Assembly (NCBI RefSeq): GCF_019668465.1
Contig: NZ_AP024828.1
Coordinates: 3,844,001-3,908,000 of the forward strand
From: Mycobacterium senriense
Lineage (GTDB): Bacteria > Actinomycetota > Actinomycetes > Mycobacteriales > Mycobacteriaceae
Length of the DNA: 64,000 bases
Direction: 5' to 3'
Each line of letters opens with the position of its first letter. The first letter of the stretch is position 1. Shown here in pieces: positions 17,623-26,800 of this stretch. Under the pieces are notes generated by a model. It ran no database searches. It saw only the letters and a program-made list of their open reading frames with translations, and was not told where the DNA came from. A program made the position numbers and the translations under genes.

Positions 17623-18341
17623 CGCGCAGACCTGCTCGATTGCGGCTGCGACGGCGGCTGCTCATCTACTCGGCGCCGGTCGCCGGCGTCGCGCTGCTGG
17701 TCGCTATCAAGCTGTTGTCAGTTGTGCTGGTGGGCAATTCAGCGACCCACGCGTTCGCGAGCCGCGACGGAGACACGGTGCGGTCCGACGCGGCGATCCT
17801 CGGCTTCGCCAACGTGGTGGAACCTGCCAGGGCGCCGTTCGCCGCGGGCGCAGCCGCCGTGCTCGACGGCCGGCTCGAGGATGCCGACGCGCACTTCGCC
17901 GACGCGCTGGCCCGAACCGACGTGGCGGGCTCCTGCCCGGTGCGCGTCAACCTCGAACTGGTCCGCGAAACCCAGGGCGACCGGGCCGCGGCGGCAGGGG
18001 ACCGCACACGCGCTGACGAGCGCTACGCGAGCGCGTTGGCCATCGTCGACGCCGCGCCGCAAGCGTGCTTCGCCGGCAACACCGACCCGGACCCACAGCG
18101 CCATGCCATCCGTGACGATGCCGCAAACCGATTGGCGGCCAAGAGGACTGCGCTTAACGCCCCGCCCCCGGCAACGCCACCGCCCCCGCCGCCGCCCCCG
18201 GCGGCGCCACCTCCACCACCGCCGCCGGTCGCCGCCGTCGCGCCCGACGACCGCGAGATCCCACCACGCCGGCTTGATCCCTCGGGAGGCGATCCGCTCG
18301 ACAAGCTGCAGCAGGTGCTGCAGGACGCCGCGTCCCCGTAA
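17619..18341 (+). CDS. membrane-anchored TPR-like protein with polyproline tail
   Basis: ATGA overlap with the VWA gene. The 240-residue product has one N-terminal helix (LLIYSAPVAGVALLVAIKLLSVVLV), then helical hairpins resembling tetratricopeptide repeats (GAAAVLDGRLEDADAHFADAL; NLELVRETQGDRAAAAGDR; ADERYASALAIVDAAPQ) and a proline tract (PPPPPPPPAAPPPPPPPV). It ends with DPLDKLQQVLQDA. TPR-plus-proline proteins of this kind often close BatABCD-like operons (BatC/BatE role), so a scaffold function is inferred. It is the last gene of the six-gene operon if the alanine-rich gene is not counted. Confidence 0.75.
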   Translation: MTRRPARLRLRRRLLIYSAPVAGVALLVAIKLLSVVLVGNSATHAFASRDGDTVRSDAAILGFANVVEPARAPFAAGAAAVLDGRLEDADAHFADALARTDVAGSCPVRVNLELVRETQGDRAAAAGDRTRADERYASALAIVDAAPQACFAGNTDPDPQRHAIRDDAANRLAAKRTALNAPPPATPPPPPPPPAAPPPPPPPVAAVAPDDREIPPRRLDPSGGDPLDKLQQVLQDAASP

Positions 18342-18361
18342 CGTTCTGTCAGGCTTTTGGT

Positions 18362-18745
18362 ATGAACGAACCGTGCCCGTGTGGCAGCGATAACAGCTAT
18401 CCCGCCTGCTGCGGCCCGCTTCACGAGGGTGAGTCCCAGGCCCGGACGGCCGAGGAATTGATGCGGTCGCGGTACTCGGCATTTGCCTACGGTGACGCCG
18501 CCTACCTGTTCCGCACGTGGCACCCGCGCACCCGCCCGGCCGACGTGACCGTCGACCCGGGCATCACCTGGACCGGCTTACAGGTGATCGACACCCTGGC
18601 GGGTGGGCCTGGCGATGATGCCGGGGAAGTGGAATTCACGGCCCGATACGAGTCCGCGGGCCGGGCCGGCAGCATGCATGAGCGCAGCCGCTTCGAGCGT
18701 CGCGCCGGCCGATGGTTCTACCTCGACGCCGTGGACGATTCGTAG
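18362..18745 (+). CDS. YchJ family (UPF0225) protein with SEC-C zinc motif
   Basis: A 127-residue protein. The N-terminus PCPCGSDNSYPACCGPLHEG is the SEC-C type zinc-binding motif (CxC...CC), and the rest, ARTAEELMRSRYSAFAYGD with YLFRTWHP, is the YchJ/UPF0225 NTF2-like domain. The function of this family is not known. The ATG at 18362 begins directly with MNEPCPCGS as in homologues. It lies 20 nt after the TPR gene, on the same strand, possibly by readthrough. Confidence 0.88.
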   Translation: MNEPCPCGSDNSYPACCGPLHEGESQARTAEELMRSRYSAFAYGDAAYLFRTWHPRTRPADVTVDPGITWTGLQVIDTLAGGPGDDAGEVEFTARYESAGRAGSMHERSRFERRAGRWFYLDAVDDS

Positions 18746-18768
18746 CGGCGCTCCAGCTCGGTCTGCCT

Positions 18769-18842
18769 TGGAGCGAGTGACGGGATTTGAACCCGTGTAT
18801 ACGGCTTTGCAGGCCGCTGCCTAACCACTCAGCCACACCCGC
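18769..18842 (-). tRNA. tRNA-Cys (GCA)
   Basis: Complete cloverleaf on the minus strand. Acceptor GCGGGTG pairs with CACTCGC (one G-T), followed by discriminator T and an encoded CCA. The D arm lies around GCTGAGTGGTTAGGC. The anticodon stem GCGGC/GCCGT surrounds loop CTGCAAA with anticodon GCA. The T arm ACGGG/CCCGT surrounds TTCAAAT. Length is 74 nt including CCA. Confidence 0.95.
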
Positions 18843-18931
18843 ACAACTCGCAACCATGCCAGCCGACATGGGCGCAGCCCAGTCTTTAACTCGGCCCGAT
18901 CATTTCGTCGAGCGGCTGCGCGCCACCTCGA

Positions 18932-20338
18932 TCACAGGCCGATGTAGACGGCCTTGGTGTTGAAGTAGGCCTCGATGCCCTTGCGGCCCCGCTCGCCGCC
19001 CCACCCCGACTGCTTGTGCCCGCTGATCGGCATCGACGGATCGGCCGCCAGCGAGGAGTTCACCCAAATCTGGCCGGCGCGAAGCTCATTCACCATGCGA
19101 TGGGCGCGGCTGAGGTTCTCGGTCCAGATCGAGCCCGCCAGCCCGTAGTGGGTGTCGTTCGCCGCGGCGATCACCTCGTCCTCGTCGTCGAACGGGATCA
19201 CACAGCCGACCGGGCCGAAGATCTCCTCTTTGATGAGCCGCATGTCCGGGGTGGTGTTGGTGACGATCGTCGCCTCGTAGAAGTAGCCCTTGCGGTCCAT
19301 CGGCTTGCCGCCGGTGATCACCTGCGCGCCGCCGGCCACGCCGTCGTTCACGATGCCTTCCACGCGCTTGCGCTGCTTCTCGCTGATTAGCGGGCCCAGC
19401 ACCGAATCGGGGTCGTCGCTGCCGCCCATCGGCAGCATCTGCGCGAACCCGGCCAGGCCCTCGACCACCTGGTCGTAGATGCCGCGCTGCACGTACATGC
19501 GCGAGGTGCACGAGCAGTTCTGGCCGGAGCCGGCGAGCAGACCCATGCCGGCCCCCATGATGGCCTTGTCGAGGTTGGCATCGTCGAACATGATCAGCGG
19601 CGACTTACCGCCGAGCTCGAGCGTCAGCCGTTTGAGGTTGCCCGCGGCCGCCTTCACGATCAGCCGGCCGACCTCCGTCGACCCGGTGAACGAAATCTTG
19701 TCGATGTCGGGATGCGCGGTCAGTGCGGCACCCGTCGTCTCGCCGTAGCCGGTGATGACGTTCAGGACGCCGTCGGGCAGACCCGCCTCGCGGAAGATCT
19801 CTTCCAGTTTCAGCGCGGTGAGCGGCGTCTCTTCGGCGGGTTTCAGGACGGCGCTGCATCCCGCCGCGAGTGCGGGCGCGACCTTGAGCATCGCGACGAA
19901 AAACGGCCCGTTCCAAGGGATGATGAGGCCGACGACGCCGACCGGCTCGAGCTGGGTGAAGGTGTGGTAGGTCTCCCAGGTGCCGAGCAGGCCATCGGAG
20001 ACGAGGTTGGCCGACTCACCGTGGATCTTGCCGACCCAGCCGGCGTAGTACTTCAGCATGTCCACCGACACGGGGATGATGTGACGCGCGGCCGTCGTGT
20101 TCATGCCGTTGTCTTGGGCTTCGAGCGCCGCGAGTTCGTCGGTGCGTTCCTCGATGATGCGTGCGGCGCGGAAGAGGACGTTGGCGCGGTGCGACGCGGG
20201 CGCCTTGCGCCACACGCCCGACTCGAAGGTTTCGCGTGCCCGGGCCACCGCCGCGTCGACGGCCGCCTGGTCCGAATCGGGGACCTCCGCGATCTGCTCC
20301 TCGTTGGACGGGTTAAAGACCGCAATGGTGTTGCTCAA
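18932..20338 (-). CDS. NAD(P)-dependent aldehyde dehydrogenase
   Basis: A 468-residue ALDH. GVVGLIIPWNGPFFVAMLKVAPAL is the cofactor-binding entry, CSAVLKPAEETPLTAL holds the Lys that contacts NAD(P), ISFTGSTEVGRLI the Rossmann turn, and LELGGKSP carries the general-base Glu. GQNCSCTSRMYVQ holds the nucleophile: the family usually has GQ.C, and two Cys (NCSC) are present. EEIFGPVGCVIPF is the other classic ALDH signature. The profile resembles betaine/phenylacetaldehyde-type dehydrogenases; the substrate is unknown. The start is TTG at 20338 behind GAGGAACA. It is divergent from the TPM gene across 218 nt. Confidence 0.9.
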   Translation of the reverse strand: MSNTIAVFNPSNEEQIAEVPDSDQAAVDAAVARARETFESGVWRKAPASHRANVLFRAARIIEERTDELAALEAQDNGMNTTAARHIIPVSVDMLKYYAGWVGKIHGESANLVSDGLLGTWETYHTFTQLEPVGVVGLIIPWNGPFFVAMLKVAPALAAGCSAVLKPAEETPLTALKLEEIFREAGLPDGVLNVITGYGETTGAALTAHPDIDKISFTGSTEVGRLIVKAAAGNLKRLTLELGGKSPLIMFDDANLDKAIMGAGMGLLAGSGQNCSCTSRMYVQRGIYDQVVEGLAGFAQMLPMGGSDDPDSVLGPLISEKQRKRVEGIVNDGVAGGAQVITGGKPMDRKGYFYEATIVTNTTPDMRLIKEEIFGPVGCVIPFDDEDEVIAAANDTHYGLAGSIWTENLSRAHRMVNELRAGQIWVNSSLAADPSMPISGHKQSGWGGERGRKGIEAYFNTKAVYIGL

Positions 20339-20556
20339 TGTTCCTCATGGCCCTTCACTCGCGGGAAATGCTGTCGTCGCGCGACAGAGGTTACGCGCTT
20401 AACCATAGGGTGTCCAGTACGCGTGGGTGTCCCGTGGCGCGTCAGATGCGGACGAATTGCGCTGGTCATCGGGGTGCCGGCACCGGACCGACGATTTGTT
20501 GGCTGCGGGTTTGTAGCCGGCCCACGCCGCCATGAATAGGCGGCTAGATTACCCAT

Positions 20557-21477
20557 ATGCGGGTTTTTCGCCTGTTCGGCGTAGTCCTGGCAATTCTCAC
20601 GGCGGGTCTGCTGTGGGCATCTCCCGCCGGGGCGCAACCGCCGTCCAAGCTCACCGATCACATCACTGACAGCACCGGGGTGTTGACGGCGTCCGACCGG
20701 GCGGCGGTCAGCGCTGCCATCGACCGGCTCAACCGCGACCGCCACATCCAACTGTGGGTGGTCTACGTCGACAACTTCAACCGGTTCAAACCCGACAACT
20801 GGGCCGACCGGACCCGCAGTGTCAGCGGGTTGGGCGACCATGACGCGCTGCTGGCCGTGGCCACGAACACCAAGCTGTACGCGTTCAGCGTGCCGCCGCA
20901 GGTGCAGGTCCTGACGCCGGCCGAGCTGAACAGCTTGCAAACCAACCAGATTGAACCGGTACTGGGCGCGAAGAATTGGGGCGGCGCCGCGGTCGCCGCA
21001 GCCGATGGGTTGGACAAATCGACGAGCTCAGCAAAGCCGGCGAGCTCGTCGAAGCCGATCTGGCCGCTGATCGCTGTCGGCGTCATCGTGGTCGTGCTTT
21101 TGGCCGCATCGCTTCTGGTGCTGTTGCGTGCACGCCGCCGTCGGCGCGCCGCCCGCAGTGGTGGACAGCTGGATGTTGGCGGCGGCGATCATCCGGTGCA
21201 GCAGGCGTTGTCCGTCGCGGATTCCAGAGTGCGTCAAATCTCCGACTATGTCGCCAGCTATCGCTCCAACATCGGTTCCGAGGCCCAGGCGCGGCTCGAC
21301 GACGCGAAACGGCACTTGGCGGCCGCGCACGGTGTGGCAACAAGCAACGACGGCGACGCCGTTGCGTATGCCAACAGAGCATCGACACTGGCCGCTCAGG
21401 CGCAAAGCCTGGCCAACGCCGACGTTCTCGAAGCGCACCGCACGCCACGGCGACGAGGCAGCGCGTCTACCCGGTGA
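20557..21477 (+). CDS. TPM-domain (YgcG/Psb32-like) exported membrane protein
   Basis: A 306-residue protein with a signal peptide (RLFGVVLAILTAGLLWASPAGA, cleavage near residue 26). A TPM domain follows at about 30-150: ITDSTGVLTASDRAAVSAAI, HIQLWVVYVDNFN, LLAVATNTKLYAFSVP. A membrane helix lies at about 168-190 (IWPLIAVGVIVVVLLAASLLVLL), then a basic stretch and a cytoplasmic helical tail. TPM proteins have been tied to membrane-protein repair and phosphatase activity, but the role in mycobacteria is not settled. An AT-rich TAGATTACCCAT lies just before the start. Confidence 0.85.
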   Translation: MRVFRLFGVVLAILTAGLLWASPAGAQPPSKLTDHITDSTGVLTASDRAAVSAAIDRLNRDRHIQLWVVYVDNFNRFKPDNWADRTRSVSGLGDHDALLAVATNTKLYAFSVPPQVQVLTPAELNSLQTNQIEPVLGAKNWGGAAVAAADGLDKSTSSAKPASSSKPIWPLIAVGVIVVVLLAASLLVLLRARRRRRAARSGGQLDVGGGDHPVQQALSVADSRVRQISDYVASYRSNIGSEAQARLDDAKRHLAAAHGVATSNDGDAVAYANRASTLAAQAQSLANADVLEAHRTPRRRGSASTR

Positions 21478-21534
21478 TCGGCCAGATCGGCCAAATATAA
21501 AGGCGCGCAGATCATTTGGTGGCGGACACCTTCG

Positions 21535-23136
21535 TCAGCGGTAGGCGGCACGCAGCAGCGTCAGGGTCTGCTCGACGGTCTCCTCCATATCCCGCGTCGC
21601 GTCGACCCGCAGAAGGGACGGCTGCTCATCGGGAGGCGTGAACGCGGCCCGCAGCTCGGGCCACAGCTCGATCCGCGCATCCGAGACAACTCCTTGCTCG
21701 GTGGCGCGCCGCTCGAGTCGTGCGATCAGGGTGGCGTCGTCCGCCTCGCACAGCACAACGTTCAGGTTGGCTCCCAGCCGGTGCGCCAGTTGCTGCAGCC
21801 GGGACCGCTCGCGCGGATTGCCGAATGTCGCATCGACGACCACGCCGCGGCCGCGGCGTAACCAGCGCGCCGCGTCGCGACGCAGCGCGGCGTACGTGTG
21901 CCGCGTCATGGCCGGATCGTAGAGCCCCGAGCGAAAATCATCGTCACCGCGCCGGGTGGGCTCGATGCCCGCCATTCTCTTGCGCGCCACGTCCGACGAG
22001 AGGTGCACCAGGCCCAATCGGCCGGCCAGCGCGCGCGCCAGGGTGGTCTTGCCGCTCGCCGGCAGGCCCATGGTGACCACCATCGGTCGGTGGGGTAGGC
22101 CACCCGCGTGCGCCCACGCTAAATCGAAATACGCCCGCGATTCGGCGATGAGCTGACGCGCTTCACCACCGGATGCCTGTTCGGCCTGTGCGAGACGCAG
22201 GCTGCGGACCTTGCCGCGCACGTAGGCCCGGTAGCAGGTATAGAAGTCGAGCAGACTGACCAGTCCGTCGTCGCCGCTGGCGCGCACGTAGGAATCGACG
22301 AACCCCCAGGCCAGGTTCGTCCGAGCGTGGTACTCGAAATCCATTGCCAGAAAAGCCACTTCCGAGGCCAGGTCGGCGCACCGATAGCGCGGCGCGAACT
22401 GCAGGCTGTCGAACAGCAGGATCTGGCCGTCGACGACGCAGATGCTGGCGGCGTGTAGGTCACCGTGGCCGTCCCGCACGTGGCCCTCGGCCACGCGCCG
22501 CTCAAGCAGCCACGCCTGCTCGTGCACGAACCGGTCGACGTAGGTTCGGATGTCCTCGTTGACGTCGCTCGAAATGGTTCGACCGACGAAGGGAACTATC
22601 TGGTCGAAGTTCTCCCGCCAGTTCGCGATCACACTGGAGGGGCGCCCGTGCACATCGATGTCGGGACCAGTTTCGGTCCGGCTGTGCAGCTTGGCCAGCG
22701 ACCGGCCGATTCGTCGCGCGAGACGCATGTCGACGTCGCCGCGCGCGAGCTTGGCCGGCAGCATGCCCTCGTCAGGCAGACGCCGCATCCACACCGCCGG
22801 CTCGCCCGACCCGGGTTCGCCGCCTATCCGGTAACGGCCATCCTGCTCGGTAACTTCGACGACTCCCAGATACATCTGTGGACTGAACCGCCGATTGAGC
22901 CGCAGCTCCTCTTCGCAGTCGGCGCGACGCCGCTCGATGCTGGTGAAATCGAGGAAACCCAGGTTCACCGGCTTCTTGAGCTTGTAGGCATAGGGGCCGG
23001 CGAGCAGGACCCACGAGCTGTGCGTCTCGTGGAGACGGACGTCGTCGGCCGGGGGGTCGTAGGCATCGGGTCGTAGTAAATCGGCGACGATCCGTGGGTG
23101 GCCGTCGGGTCCGGCTGGGTCGAAGGCGTGCGTCAT
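21535..23136 (-). CDS. bifunctional phosphotransferase / P-loop kinase, Rv2004c-like
   Basis: A 533-residue two-domain protein. The N-terminal aminoglycoside-phosphotransferase-like half (about 1-330) contains HETHSSWVLLAGPYAYKLKK with the ATP Lys, and DGHGDLHAASICVVDG as the Brenner catalytic loop. The C-terminal half (about 345-533) is a gluconate-kinase-like P-loop domain with VTMGLPASGKTTLARAL, RAYFDL upstream and VVVDATFGNPRERSRL. The same architecture is known for M. tuberculosis Rv2004c, a member of the dormancy (DosR) regulon; I see no clear DosR box here because the gene lies inside an operon. I chose ATG 23136, which starts MTHAFDPAGP, over an upstream in-frame start. Substrate unknown. 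Confidence 0.85.
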   Translation of the reverse strand: MTHAFDPAGPDGHPRIVADLLRPDAYDPPADDVRLHETHSSWVLLAGPYAYKLKKPVNLGFLDFTSIERRRADCEEELRLNRRFSPQMYLGVVEVTEQDGRYRIGGEPGSGEPAVWMRRLPDEGMLPAKLARGDVDMRLARRIGRSLAKLHSRTETGPDIDVHGRPSSVIANWRENFDQIVPFVGRTISSDVNEDIRTYVDRFVHEQAWLLERRVAEGHVRDGHGDLHAASICVVDGQILLFDSLQFAPRYRCADLASEVAFLAMDFEYHARTNLAWGFVDSYVRASGDDGLVSLLDFYTCYRAYVRGKVRSLRLAQAEQASGGEARQLIAESRAYFDLAWAHAGGLPHRPMVVTMGLPASGKTTLARALAGRLGLVHLSSDVARKRMAGIEPTRRGDDDFRSGLYDPAMTRHTYAALRRDAARWLRRGRGVVVDATFGNPRERSRLQQLAHRLGANLNVVLCEADDATLIARLERRATEQGVVSDARIELWPELRAAFTPPDEQPSLLRVDATRDMEETVEQTLTLLRAAYR

Positions 23137-23173
23137 GGTCTCGCCGAACGATTGCAGGCGGTTTGGGTAGCGG

Positions 23174-23890
23174 TCAAGGGCTTTCGTATCCTGGCCGAAC
23201 GTCGGCGGGCAACAGCGAGTGTGTGACACCCGCGCCCTCGAAGGTCAATCTGTGCGCGGGATGGCGCAAGGCCTCGATCGTGCCGTCTGGGTGCGCGATA
23301 ACCCCACCGCCGGTGGGGATTCCGAGGCCGGTGACAGACCCGCCGAGCGTCTGAATCGCTCGCGACAGCCGCCCCCACTCGGCTCGCTCATCGTGCGCGT
23401 CGATAACCAGGGGGACGAGATCGAACATGTCGAGCAACTCCGTTTCCTCGGCACCCAGTGCCTCGACGATTCCGCAGTGTCCGAGCTGGACCGCGCCGGC
23501 CGAAATGCCCATCAGAACCGCCCCTTTGGCGTGCCGGTCCAGAATCACGTTCTTCATGCCGGTTTTCTCGAATGTGTTCCAGCCGCGGCGCACATCGCCG
23601 CCCGCCAGGAGGATCAACTGAGCACGCTCCAGGAAGGCGCGGTCGTCCGTGCCGAACGCCGAACCGATCATCCGACGATCGGTGATTCCGACGGCATCCA
23701 TTGCGGCCTCGAAGATTTCGTAGAATTCCGGACGATCCCCGTTGGAGGCTCCGATGTACGCCGCGCTCGGCGGCTCGTCCCGAGGCGATTTATCGAGGGC
23801 CGCTTCGAGAAGCAGTTTGCCGTCACGCTTCCAGAACAGCAGCTGGCTGTCCGCCAGTAGATAGTGCGGTTGGGGTTGTGGCGCCGTCAC
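23174..23890 (-). CDS. peptidase S51 / cyanophycinase-like protein
   Basis: A 238-residue protein of the S51 (PepE/cyanophycinase) superfamily. The nucleophile elbow is MGISAGAVQLG with Ser in G-x-S-A-G-A. LILLAGGDVRRG matches the strand with the glycine-rich turn, and DAHDERAEWGRLSRAI matches the D-x-H...R...R-L helix that supplies the His/Arg of the active site. YIGASNGDRPEFYEIFEAAM fits the first nucleotide-fold segment. The GTG start overlaps the stop of the giant gene (GTGA), so the two are translationally coupled. Substrate unknown; cyanophycin itself is unlikely because no cyanophycin synthetase is seen. Confidence 0.82.
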   Translation of the reverse strand: MTAPQPQPHYLLADSQLLFWKRDGKLLLEAALDKSPRDEPPSAAYIGASNGDRPEFYEIFEAAMDAVGITDRRMIGSAFGTDDRAFLERAQLILLAGGDVRRGWNTFEKTGMKNVILDRHAKGAVLMGISAGAVQLGHCGIVEALGAEETELLDMFDLVPLVIDAHDERAEWGRLSRAIQTLGGSVTGLGIPTGGGVIAHPDGTIEALRHPAHRLTFEGAGVTHSLLPADVRPGYESP

Positions 23891-26800
23891 TTTGGCTGGT
23901 CTTTGCCGGTGAGTTCGTCGAAGCGCGCCAGCGCGGTGTCGAGATTCGCCTCGTCGAATAGTTCGGAGCGGCTGAGAAGGTCACCATCGACCGTGTAAAT
24001 ATCGATCATCCGCCATTCGGCATCGAAGCCCTCGTGCGAGGTCCCTTTCAAGGTTTGGGTGACGACGGCCCCGAGCTTACTCAGCCGATGCACGGCCTCG
24101 ACGTAGATGTTGATGCTTGGAATGACGTCCCATATCCCGCGAATAGATGCGGCCAAATCAACTGTCTCGCTCGTTACAAGCGGGCGACGGTCGACCATGA
24201 CCCAGTCCGCCGTTGTCGCGGGAAGCTCATGCCGATTGAACCCCGCGTACGCTCGCGCGATTACCGACCACGTGTGAGCGTGGGCGGCCGCTTCGCCGGC
24301 GAGGTAGCGCGCGTCGAGCTCGGCGATCGCGGCATGGACGTCATCGGGGTCGAACATGACGTGTCCGACGATCCGTTCGTCGGTGTTGATCTCGACGACA
24401 TTGAGCACCTCGCTGTGGAACGCGTCCGGCCCTTGGTCGGCGCCGGACCAGCGGGCACGACTAAGGACCAGGCGTTCTCCCCGGGTAGCGACCAGGTCTG
24501 ACTTGTCCAACGTGACACCGAGCTCGGCGGTCGCCCGGAAGTTTGCAATCGCAACTTCGCGCCCCTGCGTGCGCCCGGCATTCACCACGTGACGCCGATC
24601 TTCGCTGCAAAAATCGTCGAGCATGGTCTCTGCCATCGCTGCCCAGTCGTGGGCGTTGAAGTACGCGATCAGGCGTCCGTCCACCCGGCTGGCCGCGTTT
24701 TCCAATTGCCTTGCTTGCATGTGCAATTCGTCGAAGCGGGCGATAGCCGCATCGAGGTCGGCCTCGTCGAACATTTCGCAGCGGTCAACCATGCCGCTCT
24801 CCAGTGTCAAAAGGTGGACGCCGCGCCACTCCGCGTGTAAACCCTCGTTCGAGGTCCCCTCCGCAACATGGGTTAGGACCGCTGCCCGGTCACTTAATCG
24901 GTGCACGGCCTCAACGTAACCCTTGAGGTCTGGCGTGAGATCCCAAGCGGCACCGAGGTTTTTGGACAGGTCGGCCGCCTCTATCGTTGCGTGCAACTGT
25001 CGTTCGACGATCACGTAATCCGGCGCCGCTGCTGGGAGTTCGTGCCGGTTTAGCGCGGCGTAGCCCGCTGTGATCACCGACCACGTGTGAGCGTGGGCTG
25101 CCGCTTCGCCCGCGAGGTATCGAGCGTCGAGTTCTTCGAAGGCAGTGTCGACGTCATCGACGTCGAACGCGATGTGCGCGGCGATTTTAGCATCAGCATT
25201 GATGTCGACGATGGTGAGCAGCTCCACCCCAAACTCCTTGTGCCCCAGGTCGCGCGTCGACTCGCGATACAGCGCGAGGCGCTCCCCGCGGGTTGCCATC
25301 ACGGTCAACGTTATGTCCAAACCCGGCTCGGAGAGCGCTCGCATGTTCGTGACGACGGCATCGCGACCGCGCCAGAGTCCGGCGTTCACGGTTCGACGGT
25401 GATCATCGACGAAACTGTCGTCGGTCAGGACTTGGGCCATTGAGTCCCAGTTGCGAGCCAGGAAATAGCTCCAGAAGAGCTCGATTACTCGGCTCGCCGC
25501 ATTCTCGAGTCGTCGGGCCTGTGGTTGCAGTTCTTCAAAGCGCACAAGGGCTGCATCAATGTCTGGCTCGTCGAACAGCTCGGACCGATTGATCCGGTCG
25601 CCTTCTACGGTCAGGAGATGGATCATCCGCCACTCAGCAACGAAGCCCTCGTGTGCGGTCCCGGTAGCGGTGTAAGTGACGACGGCGCCCAAACTGCTGA
25701 CACGATGCACCGATTCGATGTAAACCCTGATATCTGGCATGAGGTCCCAAGTGGCGCGGATGTTTGGGAGCAGATCACTCGCGTCGATCGTTACGAGCCG
25801 ACGGTGGTCGACCGTGACCCAGTCCGCCGTCGGAAGTTCATGCCGGTTGAACGCGGCGCATTCCCGCGTGATGACCGACCATACGTGCGCGTGCGCGGCC
25901 CCTTCGCCGGAGAGGTAACGGATTTCGAGTTCGTCAAAGGCGGTGTCGATGTCGTCGAGGTCGAAAAACACGTGGGCCGCGATCCGCCCGTCAGAGTCGA
26001 TCTCGGCGATTCCCAGCATCTCGACGGCGAATTCCCCGCGCTGTGGGTCGGGGCTAAAGGAGCGGATGCGAATGAGGGCGAGGCGTTCGCCGCGGGTCGC
26101 GATGACCGCCAACGTCACGTGCGCAAGGCCCTCTTCCAGGGCGCGCATGTTCGCTATCACGACATCGCGGCCGTCCCACATGCCGACATTCACCACTCGA
26201 CGGCGATCGTCGACGTAGCTATTGCCTGCGAGGGTCTCGGCTACCGCCGCCCAATCGCGGGCCGCCGAGTGCGCAAAGAGTTGGTGTTCCGCCCGGCTTG
26301 CTGCATTCTCCAGCCACCGCACTGGGCGGTGCAGCTCGTCAAACCGTGCCAGCGCGGCGTCGACGTCTGTCTGGTCGAACATCTCGCAACGTTTGATCAG
26401 GTCACCATCGAATGTGAAGAAGACGGTCTCACGCCACTCGGCATCGAAGCCTTCTTGGGAGGTCCCGCAAGCGGTATGAGTGACGACGCATCCAGTGTCC
26501 GTGAGACGATGCACCGTCTCGATAAACATTTTGAGGTCCGGCGCGACGTCCCATGTGGCCTGGACGTACGGGACGATTTCGCCTGGCTCGAACGTTATGC
26601 CGCGCCGGTGGTCAACGTTGACGAAGTCGGGTGCAGTGGTGGGTATCTCGTGCCGGTTCAATGCTGCGTAGGTCCGCTGCATACGCGACCATGTGTGTTC
26701 ATGTGCGGCTGCTTCGCCCGCAAGGTACCGAGCGTCGAGTTCCGCAAAGGCGGCGTCGATGTCGTCGAAGTCGAAGATGGCGCCAGCGGTGAATCGGTTG

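Noticed and set aside
21083..21544. Frames on both strands over the 3' part of the TPM gene
   Set aside because: They overlap the conserved helical tail of the TPM protein and show no motif of their own.
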